The notes below the pieces were generated by a model that was given only the letters and a program-made list of their open reading frames with translations, did not search any database and was not told where the DNA came from. This document shows, piece by piece, positions 17,028-25,599 of a stretch of 64,000 nucleotides of DNA (the first letter of the stretch is position 1; the number at the start of each line of letters is the position of its first letter). Source of the DNA: Arsukibacterium tuosuense (GTDB lineage: Bacteria > Pseudomonadota > Gammaproteobacteria > Enterobacterales > Alteromonadaceae); assembly GCF_900215315.1 (NCBI RefSeq), contig NZ_OBEB01000006.1, positions 267,137 through 331,136 of the forward strand, given 5' to 3'. Made by a program: the position numbers and the translations under genes.

Positions 17028-17950
17028 CATTTCAACCTGAATGGCAAAAATTGGGCTTGCTGTATAGTCCGCAAGGCAAAACCCGTCACGCTAAACTGGC
17101 TACACATGCGGCCAACCCCTTAGCGTTGCATATGGCTGATGATGTCTTTCGGGTATATTACAGTGGCAGAGACGAGCAAAACCGCTCTTCTGTAGGGGCG
17201 GTAGATATCGATATTGTTCGCGGCGAAGTGGTTAAAGATCATTTTGAACCATTTTTGATACATGGCGCTGCCGGCAGTTTTTTTGCTGACGGCATCAGTA
17301 TTGGTAATCACTATCAGGTTAACGGTTCAACCTTTATTCTCTTTATGGGTTGGCAAACCCCGTCGGAGGGGCATTGGCGGGGTGATATTGGCCGGATAAC
17401 CGTGGCTGAAGATTTGACTTTGCAAGTGACAGACAGGCAACCCTATTTGGCTTTGGACACGGATGATCCTATCAGTCTGTCTTATCCCTGGGTTATGCAA
17501 ACCGCACCTGAGCGCTATGACATGTGGTACGGTTCAACTCTTACGTGGGAAGCTGAGAACGGTGAGATGGTGCATATCATCAAGCATGCGCAGTCTGCCG
17601 ATGGCGTTAGCTGGCACAAGACCGATTCAGCAGTACCCTATCAGCTAAACTATGCGCAGGTGTTTTCCAGACCTTCTGTCATTAAAAGTTCTGAGCATAG
17701 GCTGGATATGTGGTTTTCTTACCGTTGCGGTACAGGGCAGAAATACCGTATTGGCTATGCATATAACACTGGTGAGGGCTGGCAACTGGCGTTGAACAAC
17801 AGTGGTATCGATGTCTCAGAATCTGGTTGGGATTCCGAGATGATTGAGTATCCGTTTGTGTTTCAGCATAAAAACAAAACGTACATGCTTTACAGCGGTA
17901 ATGGATATGGCCGTACTGGTTTTGGTCTGGCGGTTCTGAACACGCCGTAA
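17024..17950 (+). CDS. Glycosidase-like five-bladed beta-propeller protein
   Basis: A 308-residue protein of repeated beta-strand blades, with motifs such as FRVYYSGRDEQNRSSVG, YDMWYGSTLTW, LDMWFSYRCG and TYMLYSGNGYGRTGFG. This is the GH43/GH32/GH130-like propeller fold seen in glycosidase-like proteins of polysaccharide clusters. No signal peptide is visible, so it acts in the cytoplasm. The complete catalytic set cannot be confirmed by eye. It could be a sugar-processing enzyme or a binding scaffold for the glycan precursor. Confidence 0.7.
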   Translation: MTFQPEWQKLGLLYSPQGKTRHAKLATHAANPLALHMADDVFRVYYSGRDEQNRSSVGAVDIDIVRGEVVKDHFEPFLIHGAAGSFFADGISIGNHYQVNGSTFILFMGWQTPSEGHWRGDIGRITVAEDLTLQVTDRQPYLALDTDDPISLSYPWVMQTAPERYDMWYGSTLTWEAENGEMVHIIKHAQSADGVSWHKTDSAVPYQLNYAQVFSRPSVIKSSEHRLDMWFSYRCGTGQKYRIGYAYNTGEGWQLALNNSGIDVSESGWDSEMIEYPFVFQHKNKTYMLYSGNGYGRTGFGLAVLNTP

Positions 17951-17975
17951 ATACGCATCTGAAGGTCCTTAAACT

Positions 17976-18800
17976 ATGGATGAAGGCAAAATTCCAACGC
18001 AGAGCTATGGCATTCTTGAGCAGAAGCAGGTGCTCACTGACATTGAAGAAATCAGGGAGCAATTTTTAACCAACGGCTATGCTATTTTGGATGCCGGCTT
18101 GTCCGGTGCAGACATTGCCACTATACAAGCGGATTTTGACACCCTGTCACAGCGTTATATTACGCATTATGGCAGTGACAAGTTGAAAAGTTGTGATGAA
18201 TATCACACGGTAAGAGCGCCGCTATTGTTTGAGAACAGCGATACGTTTTTACGCTTAGCGTTAAACCCTGTCCTGCTCGAATTCGTCAGTAGTGTTATTA
18301 CCGGTAGTTTCATCCTTAACCAGCAAAATGCAATTACGAATCCTTCAAGGCAACCTTATAATCAAGGGAAATGGCATAGAGATTTGCCTTATCAACACTT
18401 TGTAAGTTCACGCCCTATCGCGGTAAATGCGCTGTACTGTGTCGATGATTTTACCAGTGATAATGGTTCTACCTATGTTTTACCCTTTTCTCATTTGCGG
18501 GAAGAAATGCCCTCAACGCGGTATATAAAAAATCATGCTGTTCAGGTATGTGCAAAAGCAGGCCGGTTTATAGTGATTAATTGTATGACTTTCCACACCG
18601 GCGGCTTCAACCTTTCACCTTTAGATCGTCGCGCAGTCAATCACTTGTTCAATATTCCTTTTTTTAAACAGCAGATAAAAATACCCGGCAATTTGTCTGA
18701 AGAGGGTTTAAATGAGAAACAGAAGAAAATTCTCGGTTTCGGCTTCGACGAAATACAGTCTGTTGATGCTTTTGTCGCGCAGCGGCTACAGCGCCTTTGA
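17976..18800 (+). CDS. Phytanoyl-CoA dioxygenase (PhyH) family protein
   Basis: A 274-residue Fe(II)/2-oxoglutarate-dependent oxygenase. The metal triad is visible: His134 and Asp136 in KWHRDLPYQHF, and a distal His207 in MTFHTGG. The surrounding strands and the RRAVNHLF segment fit the PhyH family. Enzymes of this family hydroxylate small substrates. In this cluster the likely target is a sugar or its acyl chain. It starts 25 bases after the propeller gene, and wecE follows 23 bases later. Confidence 0.82.
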   Translation: MDEGKIPTQSYGILEQKQVLTDIEEIREQFLTNGYAILDAGLSGADIATIQADFDTLSQRYITHYGSDKLKSCDEYHTVRAPLLFENSDTFLRLALNPVLLEFVSSVITGSFILNQQNAITNPSRQPYNQGKWHRDLPYQHFVSSRPIAVNALYCVDDFTSDNGSTYVLPFSHLREEMPSTRYIKNHAVQVCAKAGRFIVINCMTFHTGGFNLSPLDRRAVNHLFNIPFFKQQIKIPGNLSEEGLNEKQKKILGFGFDEIQSVDAFVAQRLQRL

Positions 18801-18823
18801 TGATTAAATGCAGGGATATCAGC

Positions 18824-20002
18824 ATGCAAATTCCTTTTAACAAACCTTATATGACAGGTAAAGAGATCCAGTATATTGCCAAAGCGCACAAGCTTGGCAA
18901 GCTTGCCGGAGACGGTGACTTTACCGCTAAATGTCATGACTGGCTTGAGCAGCAGACCGGTTGCAACAAAGCGTTGTTAACCCATTCGTGTACTGCCGCA
19001 CTGGAAATGGCCGCTATTCTGTTAGATTTGCAGCCGGGCGATGAAGTAATAATGCCTTCCTATACTTTTGTGTCCACGGCCAACGCCTTTGTCTTGCGCG
19101 GTGCTGTGCCTGTTTTCGTTGATATCAGATCCGACACACTGAATATCGATGAAAAGCTGATTGAAGCGGCTATTACGGCGCGAACCCGCGCGATAGTGCC
19201 TGTGCACTATGCCGGTGTGGCCTGTGAGATGGATACGATTTGTGCTATTGCTGCGCGGCATGGTCTTAAGATTGTAGAAGATGCTGCACAGGGCGTGATG
19301 TCGACATACAACGGCAGGCCGCTCGGAACTATAGGCGATATAGGAGCCTACAGTTTTCATGAGACAAAGAATGTCATTTCAGGCGAAGGTGGTGCCCTGT
19401 TAGTAAACCGGCCTGATTTAGCTACAAGAGCCGAAATTATCCGTGAGAAAGGTACCGACAGAGCACGGTTCTTCCGCGGCGTTGTAGACAAGTATACCTG
19501 GCAGGATATTGGTTCCTCATTTTTACCGGGTGAGATTATTGCAGCATTTCTGCTGGCTCAGCTGGAAGACGCTCAGAATATAACTGCACTTAGGCTTGCT
19601 CGCTGGGATTATTATCATACTTTACTTGAGAAAGCCGAAAATGAAGGCTTGCTCACAAGACCGTCAGTGCCTGCGCATTGTGGCCATAACGCACATATGT
19701 ACTATGTGTTACTGCCGGCGCAACTCGAGCGGCAGGTAATTATGGATAAACTTAAAGAAAAATTAATCAGTACAGTGTTTCATTACATACCATTGCACAA
19801 CTCTCCCGCGGGGCAACATTTTGGTCGTGCTGCGACTACTATGGCAGTAACAGATGATGCGTCTGCACGGATTTTAAGATTGCCATTGTGGGTAGAGCTT
19901 ACCGGTGAGCAACAGGAGTATATCGTTAGCGCCTTACTGGAAAGTATCAATGAACTGATTCATGGGAAGCATTATGAACCCTCCGAAGCTTCACAGGCAT
20001 AG
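18824..20002 (+). CDS. wecE: dTDP-4-amino-4,6-dideoxygalactose transaminase (WecE/RffA)
   Basis: A PLP-dependent sugar aminotransferase that converts dTDP-4-keto-6-deoxyglucose and glutamate to dTDP-Fuc4N. The sequence follows Escherichia coli WecE closely: IPFNKPYMTGKE, LLTHSCTAALEMAA, GDEVIMPSYTFVSTANAFVLRGA, VEDAAQGVMSTY, SFHETKN (Schiff-base Lys182) and FHYIPLH. ATG 18824 is chosen because it gives the usual MxIPFN start and has AGGG at 813-815; an upstream ATG at 18797 would overlap the PhyH gene. rmlA, on the opposite strand at 22075, supplies dTDP-glucose; rmlB is not in this window. Confidence 0.93.
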   Translation: MQIPFNKPYMTGKEIQYIAKAHKLGKLAGDGDFTAKCHDWLEQQTGCNKALLTHSCTAALEMAAILLDLQPGDEVIMPSYTFVSTANAFVLRGAVPVFVDIRSDTLNIDEKLIEAAITARTRAIVPVHYAGVACEMDTICAIAARHGLKIVEDAAQGVMSTYNGRPLGTIGDIGAYSFHETKNVISGEGGALLVNRPDLATRAEIIREKGTDRARFFRGVVDKYTWQDIGSSFLPGEIIAAFLLAQLEDAQNITALRLARWDYYHTLLEKAENEGLLTRPSVPAHCGHNAHMYYVLLPAQLERQVIMDKLKEKLISTVFHYIPLHNSPAGQHFGRAATTMAVTDDASARILRLPLWVELTGEQQEYIVSALLESINELIHGKHYEPSEASQA

Positions 20003-20043
20003 TATTCAATGTCTGCAGAGGCCCGGAGGGCTGCTGGCGGATA

Positions 20044-20823
20044 TCAAACGAAACTGATATTGGCTCTTTGTTTGCCATAAATAACTTTGGCAGATGAGAT
20101 AAATTGATACGGCAATTCTACATAGGCGACATCTGAGTTTGAGATAGCTATATCAACAGCCTGAATCATCTGGGAACCCTTTCTGACCAGGATTACGTCA
20201 GACCAGTCAGTATTGGTAAGTGCAAGCGGGATAAAATCTGTACGCTTCATAAAGCTTGTCAACGCTTCCAGAACGCCAAGATTCTGTTTAGTACCGGCAT
20301 CACTGTGACAGCAGTCATTCAGTATCATAAAGCCGTTTGGCGCCAATAATTCTTTGTAGTACATCAGGTCCCGTAAAACATACTCATACTGATGACTGGC
20401 ATCGACATATATCAGATCAAACTTGTCTATGCCGGTAGCGGGGCGTATTTTACTGATTGCTTTAATCGTATCGTCGCGGATCATAGTGACATTGCTAAAG
20501 TCGCTAAACTTAACTAAACATTCTTCGTATATTTTGTCAAAAGTTGACTGTTTGTTAAGAGAGCCGCCGAAGTAGTAGGAATAGGTCTCAACCGGATTTA
20601 TCCAGGGTGGCAAAGTGTCAAAAGGGCTATATGTTTTTGTAATATCTTTACTCCAACTATCAATCAGCACCATGTGTTCAGGAGATAAAATATTATACAT
20701 ATTTAGTGCGTTCTCGCCTCTTAGTACGCCAAGCTCAGCAATCAAAGGTTTCTTACCGTAAGCGTTAAATACAGCGCTGACGACATGTAAGAAAAATTCT
20801 CTGTTAGCATTGCAAACTTTCAT
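20044..20823 (-). CDS. Class I SAM-dependent methyltransferase (Methyltransf_24 type)
   Basis: A 259-residue protein with a SAM-binding motif I (LIAELGVLRGENALNMYN, near residue 30), an acidic residue in VLIDSWS, and DLIYVDASHQYEYVLRDLMYY typical of Methyltransf_24/TylF-like enzymes (the DASH motif often binds a metal). It ends convergently with wecE, 41 bases away. It is transcribed divergently from the next methyltransferase gene across a 252-base gap with no clear promoter. The sugar or acyl target is unknown. Confidence 0.8.
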   Translation of the reverse strand: MKVCNANREFFLHVVSAVFNAYGKKPLIAELGVLRGENALNMYNILSPEHMVLIDSWSKDITKTYSPFDTLPPWINPVETYSYYFGGSLNKQSTFDKIYEECLVKFSDFSNVTMIRDDTIKAISKIRPATGIDKFDLIYVDASHQYEYVLRDLMYYKELLAPNGFMILNDCCHSDAGTKQNLGVLEALTSFMKRTDFIPLALTNTDWSDVILVRKGSQMIQAVDIAISNSDVAYVELPYQFISSAKVIYGKQRANISFV

Positions 20824-21075
20824 ATAGCCACCCGTTAATTAAAAAAATCACAGATAACCAGCAATTTTTATGCCGCTATTTATATATACTGACTGTAGAT
20901 CTTACTTATGCCGTAAGACGTGTATCAGGCGTGCAGCTGAGCACCTTGTCGTTTATAAACAGCTAAAATTAGTCTGGTTTTTTTATTCCCGGTGTCATCT
21001 GATTGACTATGGGGTGTATGATAACAGTACTGAGCCGCTGGCCGGATTTGACTGTACGACTACAGAGGAAGAAAA

Positions 21076-22014
21076 ATGAAAACCGATCGCACTTTCGAGT
21101 TAAAACAGGCGTTGTTAAATAAATACCACTCTGCAATAGACAGTGCGGCGGATACCCCCGGAAAAAGCGGCTTTGTTGATTTAACAGCTAATCAATCAAG
21201 CAGTGACAAGCTAAACAAAGCAATGTACGACAATTCACAGTCTGTTGAGATATACAGAAATTTTCTTAACTGGCTGTTTGGTACTTTTAACGTAGAGGAA
21301 ATGGACTTTCGCAGAGACTGTTTTGAACGACTGGGGAATATCACGGGTAAAAAAATACTGATCACCAGTTGCGGACTTGGAGAAGATATTAAGGTCGCGG
21401 CAATGTTGGTGGGCAAAGATGGATTTGTGCATGCACAAGACCTTAGCAGGCATTTCATTTCTCTGGCGGCAGATAAGTATTCTGCGGAAAATATTGTTCT
21501 TACTGTTTCCAACGCCTTAGATCTGCCGTACAAAGATGGCTATTTTGACGCCGTTTTCCACTTTGGCGGGATAAACCTTTTTGGCGATATCGGGCTGGCC
21601 ATATCGGAAATGAATCGGGTTTGTAAAGTTGGCGGAACCATTCTATTTGGTGATGAATCTGTAGCTGAGCATTTAAGAGCAGATGATTACGGCAAGATGT
21701 TTATGGAAAATAATGCCCTTTGGCAAGAAAAAGTACCACTTGAACATCTGCCATTATGTGCATCTGACATAAGCCTGAGTTACGTTTTAGGTAATTGTTT
21801 TTATCTTATCAAGTTCACTAAATCTGACCAATTGCCTTATGCAGATATTGATATAGAGCATGTGGGTTATCGCGGCGGCTCTGTGCGCAAGCGGTATTTT
21901 GGAAAGATTGAAGGTATTGCTCCGGATTTGAAAAATTCACTCTACGAGCTGGCTAAGAAAGAAGGCAAATCTGTCAGCCGGATTATCGAGGAACTAATCA
22001 AAACCAGATTGTAA
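21076..22014 (+). CDS. Methyltransferase with C-terminal ribbon-helix-helix-like tail
   Basis: A 312-residue protein. Residues about 90-225 are a class I methyltransferase domain (KILITSCGLGEDIKVAAMLV; LDLPYKDGYFDAVFHFGGINLFGD; EMNRVCKVGGTILFGDE), similar to ubiquinone/menaquinone-type enzymes. The last ~32 residues (PDLKNSLYELAKKEGKSVS, then RIIEELIKTRL) look like a ribbon-helix-helix module of the CopG/Arc type. Ribosome site AGGAAG. It stands alone, convergent with rmlA. The tail suggests dimerisation or nucleic-acid binding, but that is inference. Confidence 0.75.
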   Translation: MKTDRTFELKQALLNKYHSAIDSAADTPGKSGFVDLTANQSSSDKLNKAMYDNSQSVEIYRNFLNWLFGTFNVEEMDFRRDCFERLGNITGKKILITSCGLGEDIKVAAMLVGKDGFVHAQDLSRHFISLAADKYSAENIVLTVSNALDLPYKDGYFDAVFHFGGINLFGDIGLAISEMNRVCKVGGTILFGDESVAEHLRADDYGKMFMENNALWQEKVPLEHLPLCASDISLSYVLGNCFYLIKFTKSDQLPYADIDIEHVGYRGGSVRKRYFGKIEGIAPDLKNSLYELAKKEGKSVSRIIEELIKTRL

Positions 22015-22074
22015 TGAAGATGTCCGGAAACAGCCCGGTGCCGTTATTAAAAACCGCCACTTGCACAGAGAATT

Positions 22075-22953
22075 TTATAGCCGTGGTTTAGAAATAATAT
22101 TCTCTGATAAGTAATCTTTATAACTGCAGTCGGGCATCGTTTGCATTTGCCTTAATACCTCTTCACGTGACAGCCAGCCATTCAGATGAGCAATTTCCTC
22201 CAGACTGGCAATTTGATAGCCTTGCCGCTTCTCGATGGTTTCGACAAAGGTAGACGCTTCCGACAAGCTCTCATGTGTACCTGTATCCAGCCAGGCAAAA
22301 CCACGGCCGAGCAATTCAATTTGCAGTTGTTTCTGCGCCAGATAGGCCTGATTTACACCGGTAATTTCCAACTCACCACGCTTTGAAGGGCGCAGATTTT
22401 TGGTTATCTCAACAACATTATTATCGTAAAAATACAGTCCGGTAACGGCATATTTGCTTTGCGGTTGCGCCGGTTTTTCTTCTATAGATTGTACTTTAAA
22501 GTCGGCGTCGAACTTTACTACGCCAAAACGTTCCGGATCTTTTACCTGGTAGCCAAAAATCACTGCGCCCGGCAGGCGACTGCGCGCTCTGTGTAATTTA
22601 GGAGTGAAGCCTTCGCCATAAAAAATATTGTCGCCCAGCACCAGACATACATCGTTATTGCCAATAAACTGCTCTGCAATTAAGAACGCCTGAGCAATAC
22701 CTTCTGGCTTATGCTGCACGGCGTACTGCAGATGAATGCCAAATTTGCTGCCATCACCCAGTAAGCGCTGAAATGCGGCTTGTTGGTCAGCAGTGGTAAT
22801 CAGAAGAATATCGCGGATACCCGCCAGCATCAGAACGGATAAAGAGTAGTAAATCATCGGCTTGTTATGAATAGGCAATAGCTGTTTGGAAATGCCCAGC
22901 GTAATAGGGTAAAGCCTGCTGCCGGTGCCCCCGGCCAGTAATATACCTTTCAT
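22075..22953 (-). CDS. rmlA: Glucose-1-phosphate thymidylyltransferase RmlA
   Basis: It forms dTDP-glucose from glucose-1-phosphate and dTTP, the first step to dTDP-deoxy sugars. Visible motifs are the nucleotide loop [60 protein letters not shown], and the C-terminal [15 protein letters not shown]. Length (292) is standard. It is the last gene of the minus-strand pse operon, nine bases after the methyltransferase gene. It would feed WecE, provided that RmlB is encoded elsewhere. Confidence 0.95.
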   Translation of the reverse strand: MKGILLAGGTGSRLYPITLGISKQLLPIHNKPMIYYSLSVLMLAGIRDILLITTADQQAAFQRLLGDGSKFGIHLQYAVQHKPEGIAQAFLIAEQFIGNNDVCLVLGDNIFYGEGFTPKLHRARSRLPGAVIFGYQVKDPERFGVVKFDADFKVQSIEEKPAQPQSKYAVTGLYFYDNNVVEITKNLRPSKRGELEITGVNQAYLAQKQLQIELLGRGFAWLDTGTHESLSEASTFVETIEKRQGYQIASLEEIAHLNGWLSREEVLRQMQTMPDCSYKDYLSENIISKPRL

Positions 22954-22962
22954 AACTGCTCG

Positions 22963-23730
22963 CTATTCTATAACAATGTAAGAGGTAAGCGGACTCAGCG
23001 GCGAGCGTCGTATGGTGTATTTATCCAAACCAAATACCTCTTTTAATGCCAGCGTTTCTCCAGGAAACTTATGGTAATTCAGTTCATCAAAACCTATCAC
23101 ACTGCCTTTGGTTAAATGGTCCTTGATTAATTCCAGACATATTTTGGTCGGCTCGTAAATGTCAAAGTCAAAGTAGGCCATGGCGATAATAGTCTGTGGA
23201 TTATCTGCCAGGTATCGCTCCAGGGTAGCTGTGGCATCACCTTTAACAAGTTCATACTTTTTAATGTGGCTTAGCGGACTTTCTGATTCATGATATTGCA
23301 ACACACTGTCCAGGTAGTGCTCGTAACCTTCTGTAACGCTGTAAGCACCTTTTTTAATAACGTCGTTGTTGCCGTCTTTTTCAGACACGGATGGGAAACC
23401 CTCGAAGGTGTCAAAACCAATGATCTTACGGTTATAGTTGTAAGGTTCATACATGCCACGAAACGAGGAAAATAGCGCGAGGTTTTGCCCCCAACGCACG
23501 CCAAACTCCATTATCACACCGTGCACCGGCAGTGCCTTCTTATACAATTCATCCATAAACATAATACGCGACAGGTCCTGTCGGCGCATAAACAGGCCTA
23601 AGTTGTTCAGCATTTCTGCCGGTGGCACCGGGCAGTCGCTAAAGGTTTGGTAAAAGCTCTTGCGGCTATCGGCTTCTGTAGCGGATGAATCTGTTGATAC
23701 CACCGGTTTGGTGTTTGCTTTGTTATTCAT
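22963..23730 (-). CDS. TylF/MycF-like O-methyltransferase
   Basis: A class I methyltransferase of about 255 residues with GVIMEFGVRWGQNLALFSSF (motif I), IIGFDTFEGFPS, AYFDFDIYEPTKICLELI and GSVIGFDELNYHKFPGE. These are characteristic of the TylF/MycF family, which O-methylates sugars with a metal-bound hydroxyl. ATG at 23730 (GGGA upstream on the minus strand) is preferred to an ATG at 23772 that would overlap the preceding gene. It sits at the end of the pse operon and is likely to methylate the pseudaminic acid or its acyl group. Confidence 0.75.
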   Translation of the reverse strand: MNNKANTKPVVSTDSSATEADSRKSFYQTFSDCPVPPAEMLNNLGLFMRRQDLSRIMFMDELYKKALPVHGVIMEFGVRWGQNLALFSSFRGMYEPYNYNRKIIGFDTFEGFPSVSEKDGNNDVIKKGAYSVTEGYEHYLDSVLQYHESESPLSHIKKYELVKGDATATLERYLADNPQTIIAMAYFDFDIYEPTKICLELIKDHLTKGSVIGFDELNYHKFPGETLALKEVFGLDKYTIRRSPLSPLTSYIVIE

Positions 23731-23755
23731 ATTTTTTATTCCCGAAAAGTAAGGC

Positions 23756-23974
23756 TTACTCAGGTGTGACATAAGCGATCAGCTCGCGGCCAAAGCCCAG
23801 GGCTGTAATGGCTTCAGCATAGCGAATATAATTGTCGATGTTTTTGCCAATCATAAAGTTTTTACTAAATACCCGGCTAAAATGTATTTGTAACTGTGCC
23901 TCAGACGGCTTGGGCATCGCTTCAATAAAACCCAGCGCGTGGCGTTGTTCGGTAAATTTTGTTTGATCAGACAT
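23756..23974 (-). CDS. Small protein of unknown function in the pse operon
   Basis: A 72-residue reading frame that overlaps the HAD gene by eight bases and precedes the methyltransferase gene by 25. It has no signal peptide, Cys pairs or membrane segment. The sequence is soluble-looking with AITALGFGRELIAYVTPE at the end. Its place in a tightly packed operon, with overlapping start, argues that it is translated. I do not recognise a family. It could be a small subunit or a remnant of a larger enzyme. Confidence 0.5.
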   Translation of the reverse strand: MSDQTKFTEQRHALGFIEAMPKPSEAQLQIHFSRVFSKNFMIGKNIDNYIRYAEAITALGFGRELIAYVTPE

Positions 23975-24638
23975 TATTGTGGTTACCTTTTAGCAACGGC
24001 ATCAGCTCAGTAAGAGTATGCAGCCGGGTTTTAGCATCATAGCCGGGTTTAGCCTGCACATTCTTATGGCAGCCAGTCAGTATACGAATGGTTCCGGCGC
24101 CTTTTTTATTTAGATTAACAAAGTCTTTTGCCGGATTATCACCGATATAAACCAAATCCTGCCAGCGGCATTGTTCTGCTTGTTGGATTAAATCAAAACA
24201 ATGGGTAGAAGGTTTTGCATGCTTTATGCCAAAGCGGTGGGTAATAAATATACGCTTAAAATAAGGTGCTAAACCCAGCGCTTGCACTTTGTTTTGCTGC
24301 ACTATTTTATGACCGTCGGTAACAAGGTACAGCGGCCCTGGCAGGCTTTGCAGCATTTTCCGGTGGGTAGGCGGCAGTGAGAGCTGCGGTTTATGCAACC
24401 GGTAGCGGTGTACACAGGCGCTGATATTGGTTTTAGTGGCTAAGTTATGGGGTGCTAACCAATCGTCAAAAATACGTCCGCGGCCCTGGCTGTCTAACAA
24501 CTGACATAAGCGCTGAAAACTGGTAGCGGCATCTAATTGCCAGCACTGCTGCGCCATATCGGCTACGGAACGAAAGCCACTTTCAACAAACTGGCGTTCA
24601 TCGTATAAGGTGTCATCCAGATCAAAAATCAGGATCAT
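23967..24638 (-). CDS. HAD-family hydrolase
   Basis: A 223-residue haloacid-dehalogenase-type phosphatase. Motif I is IFDLDDTLYDE, motif II is LYLVTDG, the conserved Lys lies in HAKPSTHCFDLI, and motif IV is VYIGDNPAKDF. The layout resembles phosphoglycolate/sugar-phosphate phosphatases. It overlaps the ATP-grasp gene by 17 bases and the small unknown gene by eight. In this operon it may dephosphorylate a precursor of the group that the ATP-grasp enzyme attaches. Confidence 0.85.
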   Translation of the reverse strand: MILIFDLDDTLYDERQFVESGFRSVADMAQQCWQLDAATSFQRLCQLLDSQGRGRIFDDWLAPHNLATKTNISACVHRYRLHKPQLSLPPTHRKMLQSLPGPLYLVTDGHKIVQQNKVQALGLAPYFKRIFITHRFGIKHAKPSTHCFDLIQQAEQCRWQDLVYIGDNPAKDFVNLNKKGAGTIRILTGCHKNVQAKPGYDAKTRLHTLTELMPLLKGNHNNV

Positions 24639-25599
24639 ACTGGTAGGTATCCATACTGTATCGCAGTTGCCTGATGGACTGCGTTGCTGCGGTATATGCT
24701 GTCAGGGTAGCCTCTGGCTGCATGGCTTGCAGAAAGCTCCAATACAGGCTGTCCAAGCCGGCCAAGATGCTTAACGTAGAGGCTCCGCCAAAACGGCTGT
24801 TGCACTCTATAATATGCGGCTTGCCTTTAGCATCAATTATAGCCTGCATCACCACCGGGCCTGTTAGTTTCAGCTGCCTCAATATTTTGCTGCATTGTTG
24901 CGTTAAAGCCGCATCGGTAAAGGTGGTGCTAATTTGTGATTCGCCGGCGACTACTTTATCGCGCTGTCGCAGCACCAGGCCTTTTACACTGCTGTCTTGA
25001 TCCAGCCAGGCGTCGATACTGACTTCTTTGCCACTTTGCATAGGCTGATAGAGTGGATTCTGTAACTGTTTAGCATGCTGAATGGCCTGTGCCTTGCTCA
25101 GGGCAAGGCCTATTGATTTGGCGCCGGCACCAAAACGCTCTTTAACAACAAACTGCTCTGCGATGACATTATCAATATGTAATGACGCCGGAATAATGGG
25201 TAATTGATGCTGCTGGCCAAAGTCAGCAAAGGCCAGTTTATCCAGACATAAGGCTGTGCCGGTGGCCGGTGATACAATAATCTGGATGCCGGCCTCGGCA
25301 AAATAGGGCTTACTTTCAGCCCAAAACAACAGTTCTCCATCCCGGCTGGGCAGAATAACCTTGATATTTCGCTCAATACAGCCGCGGCGCAGTTCAGCTT
25401 TATTTGCATTAACTGTGGCTGGCATTTGCCAGAAACTGTCAGCAAAGGCTCTGCTTACGCACAGCGGCTGCATGTCACCGGCAATAATACCGCCGGTTGG
25501 AAACAGCCGAAGCCAGGCTTGCCTGGCTGCTTGTAACATAGGAATTTTAGCACCTGCACTGGTTAACAGGAGTGCAGCGCCGGCTTGGGACTCTGTCAC
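24622..25599 (-). CDS. ATP-grasp ligase-like protein
   Basis: A 325-residue protein with the PylC/carbamoyl-phosphate-synthase-type layout: an N-terminal Rossmann part (LLLTSAGAKIPMLQAARQA), a central ATP-binding region (FVVKERFGAGAKSIGLALS), and the metal-binding segment PHIIECNSRFGGASTLSILAG. ATP-grasp enzymes join a carboxylate to an amine through an acyl-phosphate. GTG 25599 overlaps the pseI stop (GTGA). Its position right after pseI, in a cluster without pseH, suggests it modifies the pseudaminic acid amine or its acyl chain. Confidence 0.8.
   Translation of the reverse strand: MTESQAGAALLLTSAGAKIPMLQAARQAWLRLFPTGGIIAGDMQPLCVSRAFADSFWQMPATVNANKAELRRGCIERNIKVILPSRDGELLFWAESKPYFAEAGIQIIVSPATGTALCLDKLAFADFGQQHQLPIIPASLHIDNVIAEQFVVKERFGAGAKSIGLALSKAQAIQHAKQLQNPLYQPMQSGKEVSIDAWLDQDSSVKGLVLRQRDKVVAGESQISTTFTDAALTQQCSKILRQLKLTGPVVMQAIIDAKGKPHIIECNSRFGGASTLSILAGLDSLYWSFLQAMQPEATLTAYTAATQSIRQLRYSMDTYQYDPDF

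Noticed and set aside
20870..21079. 69-codon open frame upstream of the methyltransferase at 21076
   Set aside because: It is Cys- and Tyr-rich, has no ribosome site and no family resemblance, and overlaps the next start. It probably reflects a chance open frame in the divergent intergenic region.
23731..23772. Upstream ATG for the TylF-like methyltransferase
   Set aside because: It lies inside the preceding small gene, and the added residues are not conserved-looking; ATG at 23730 is preferred.
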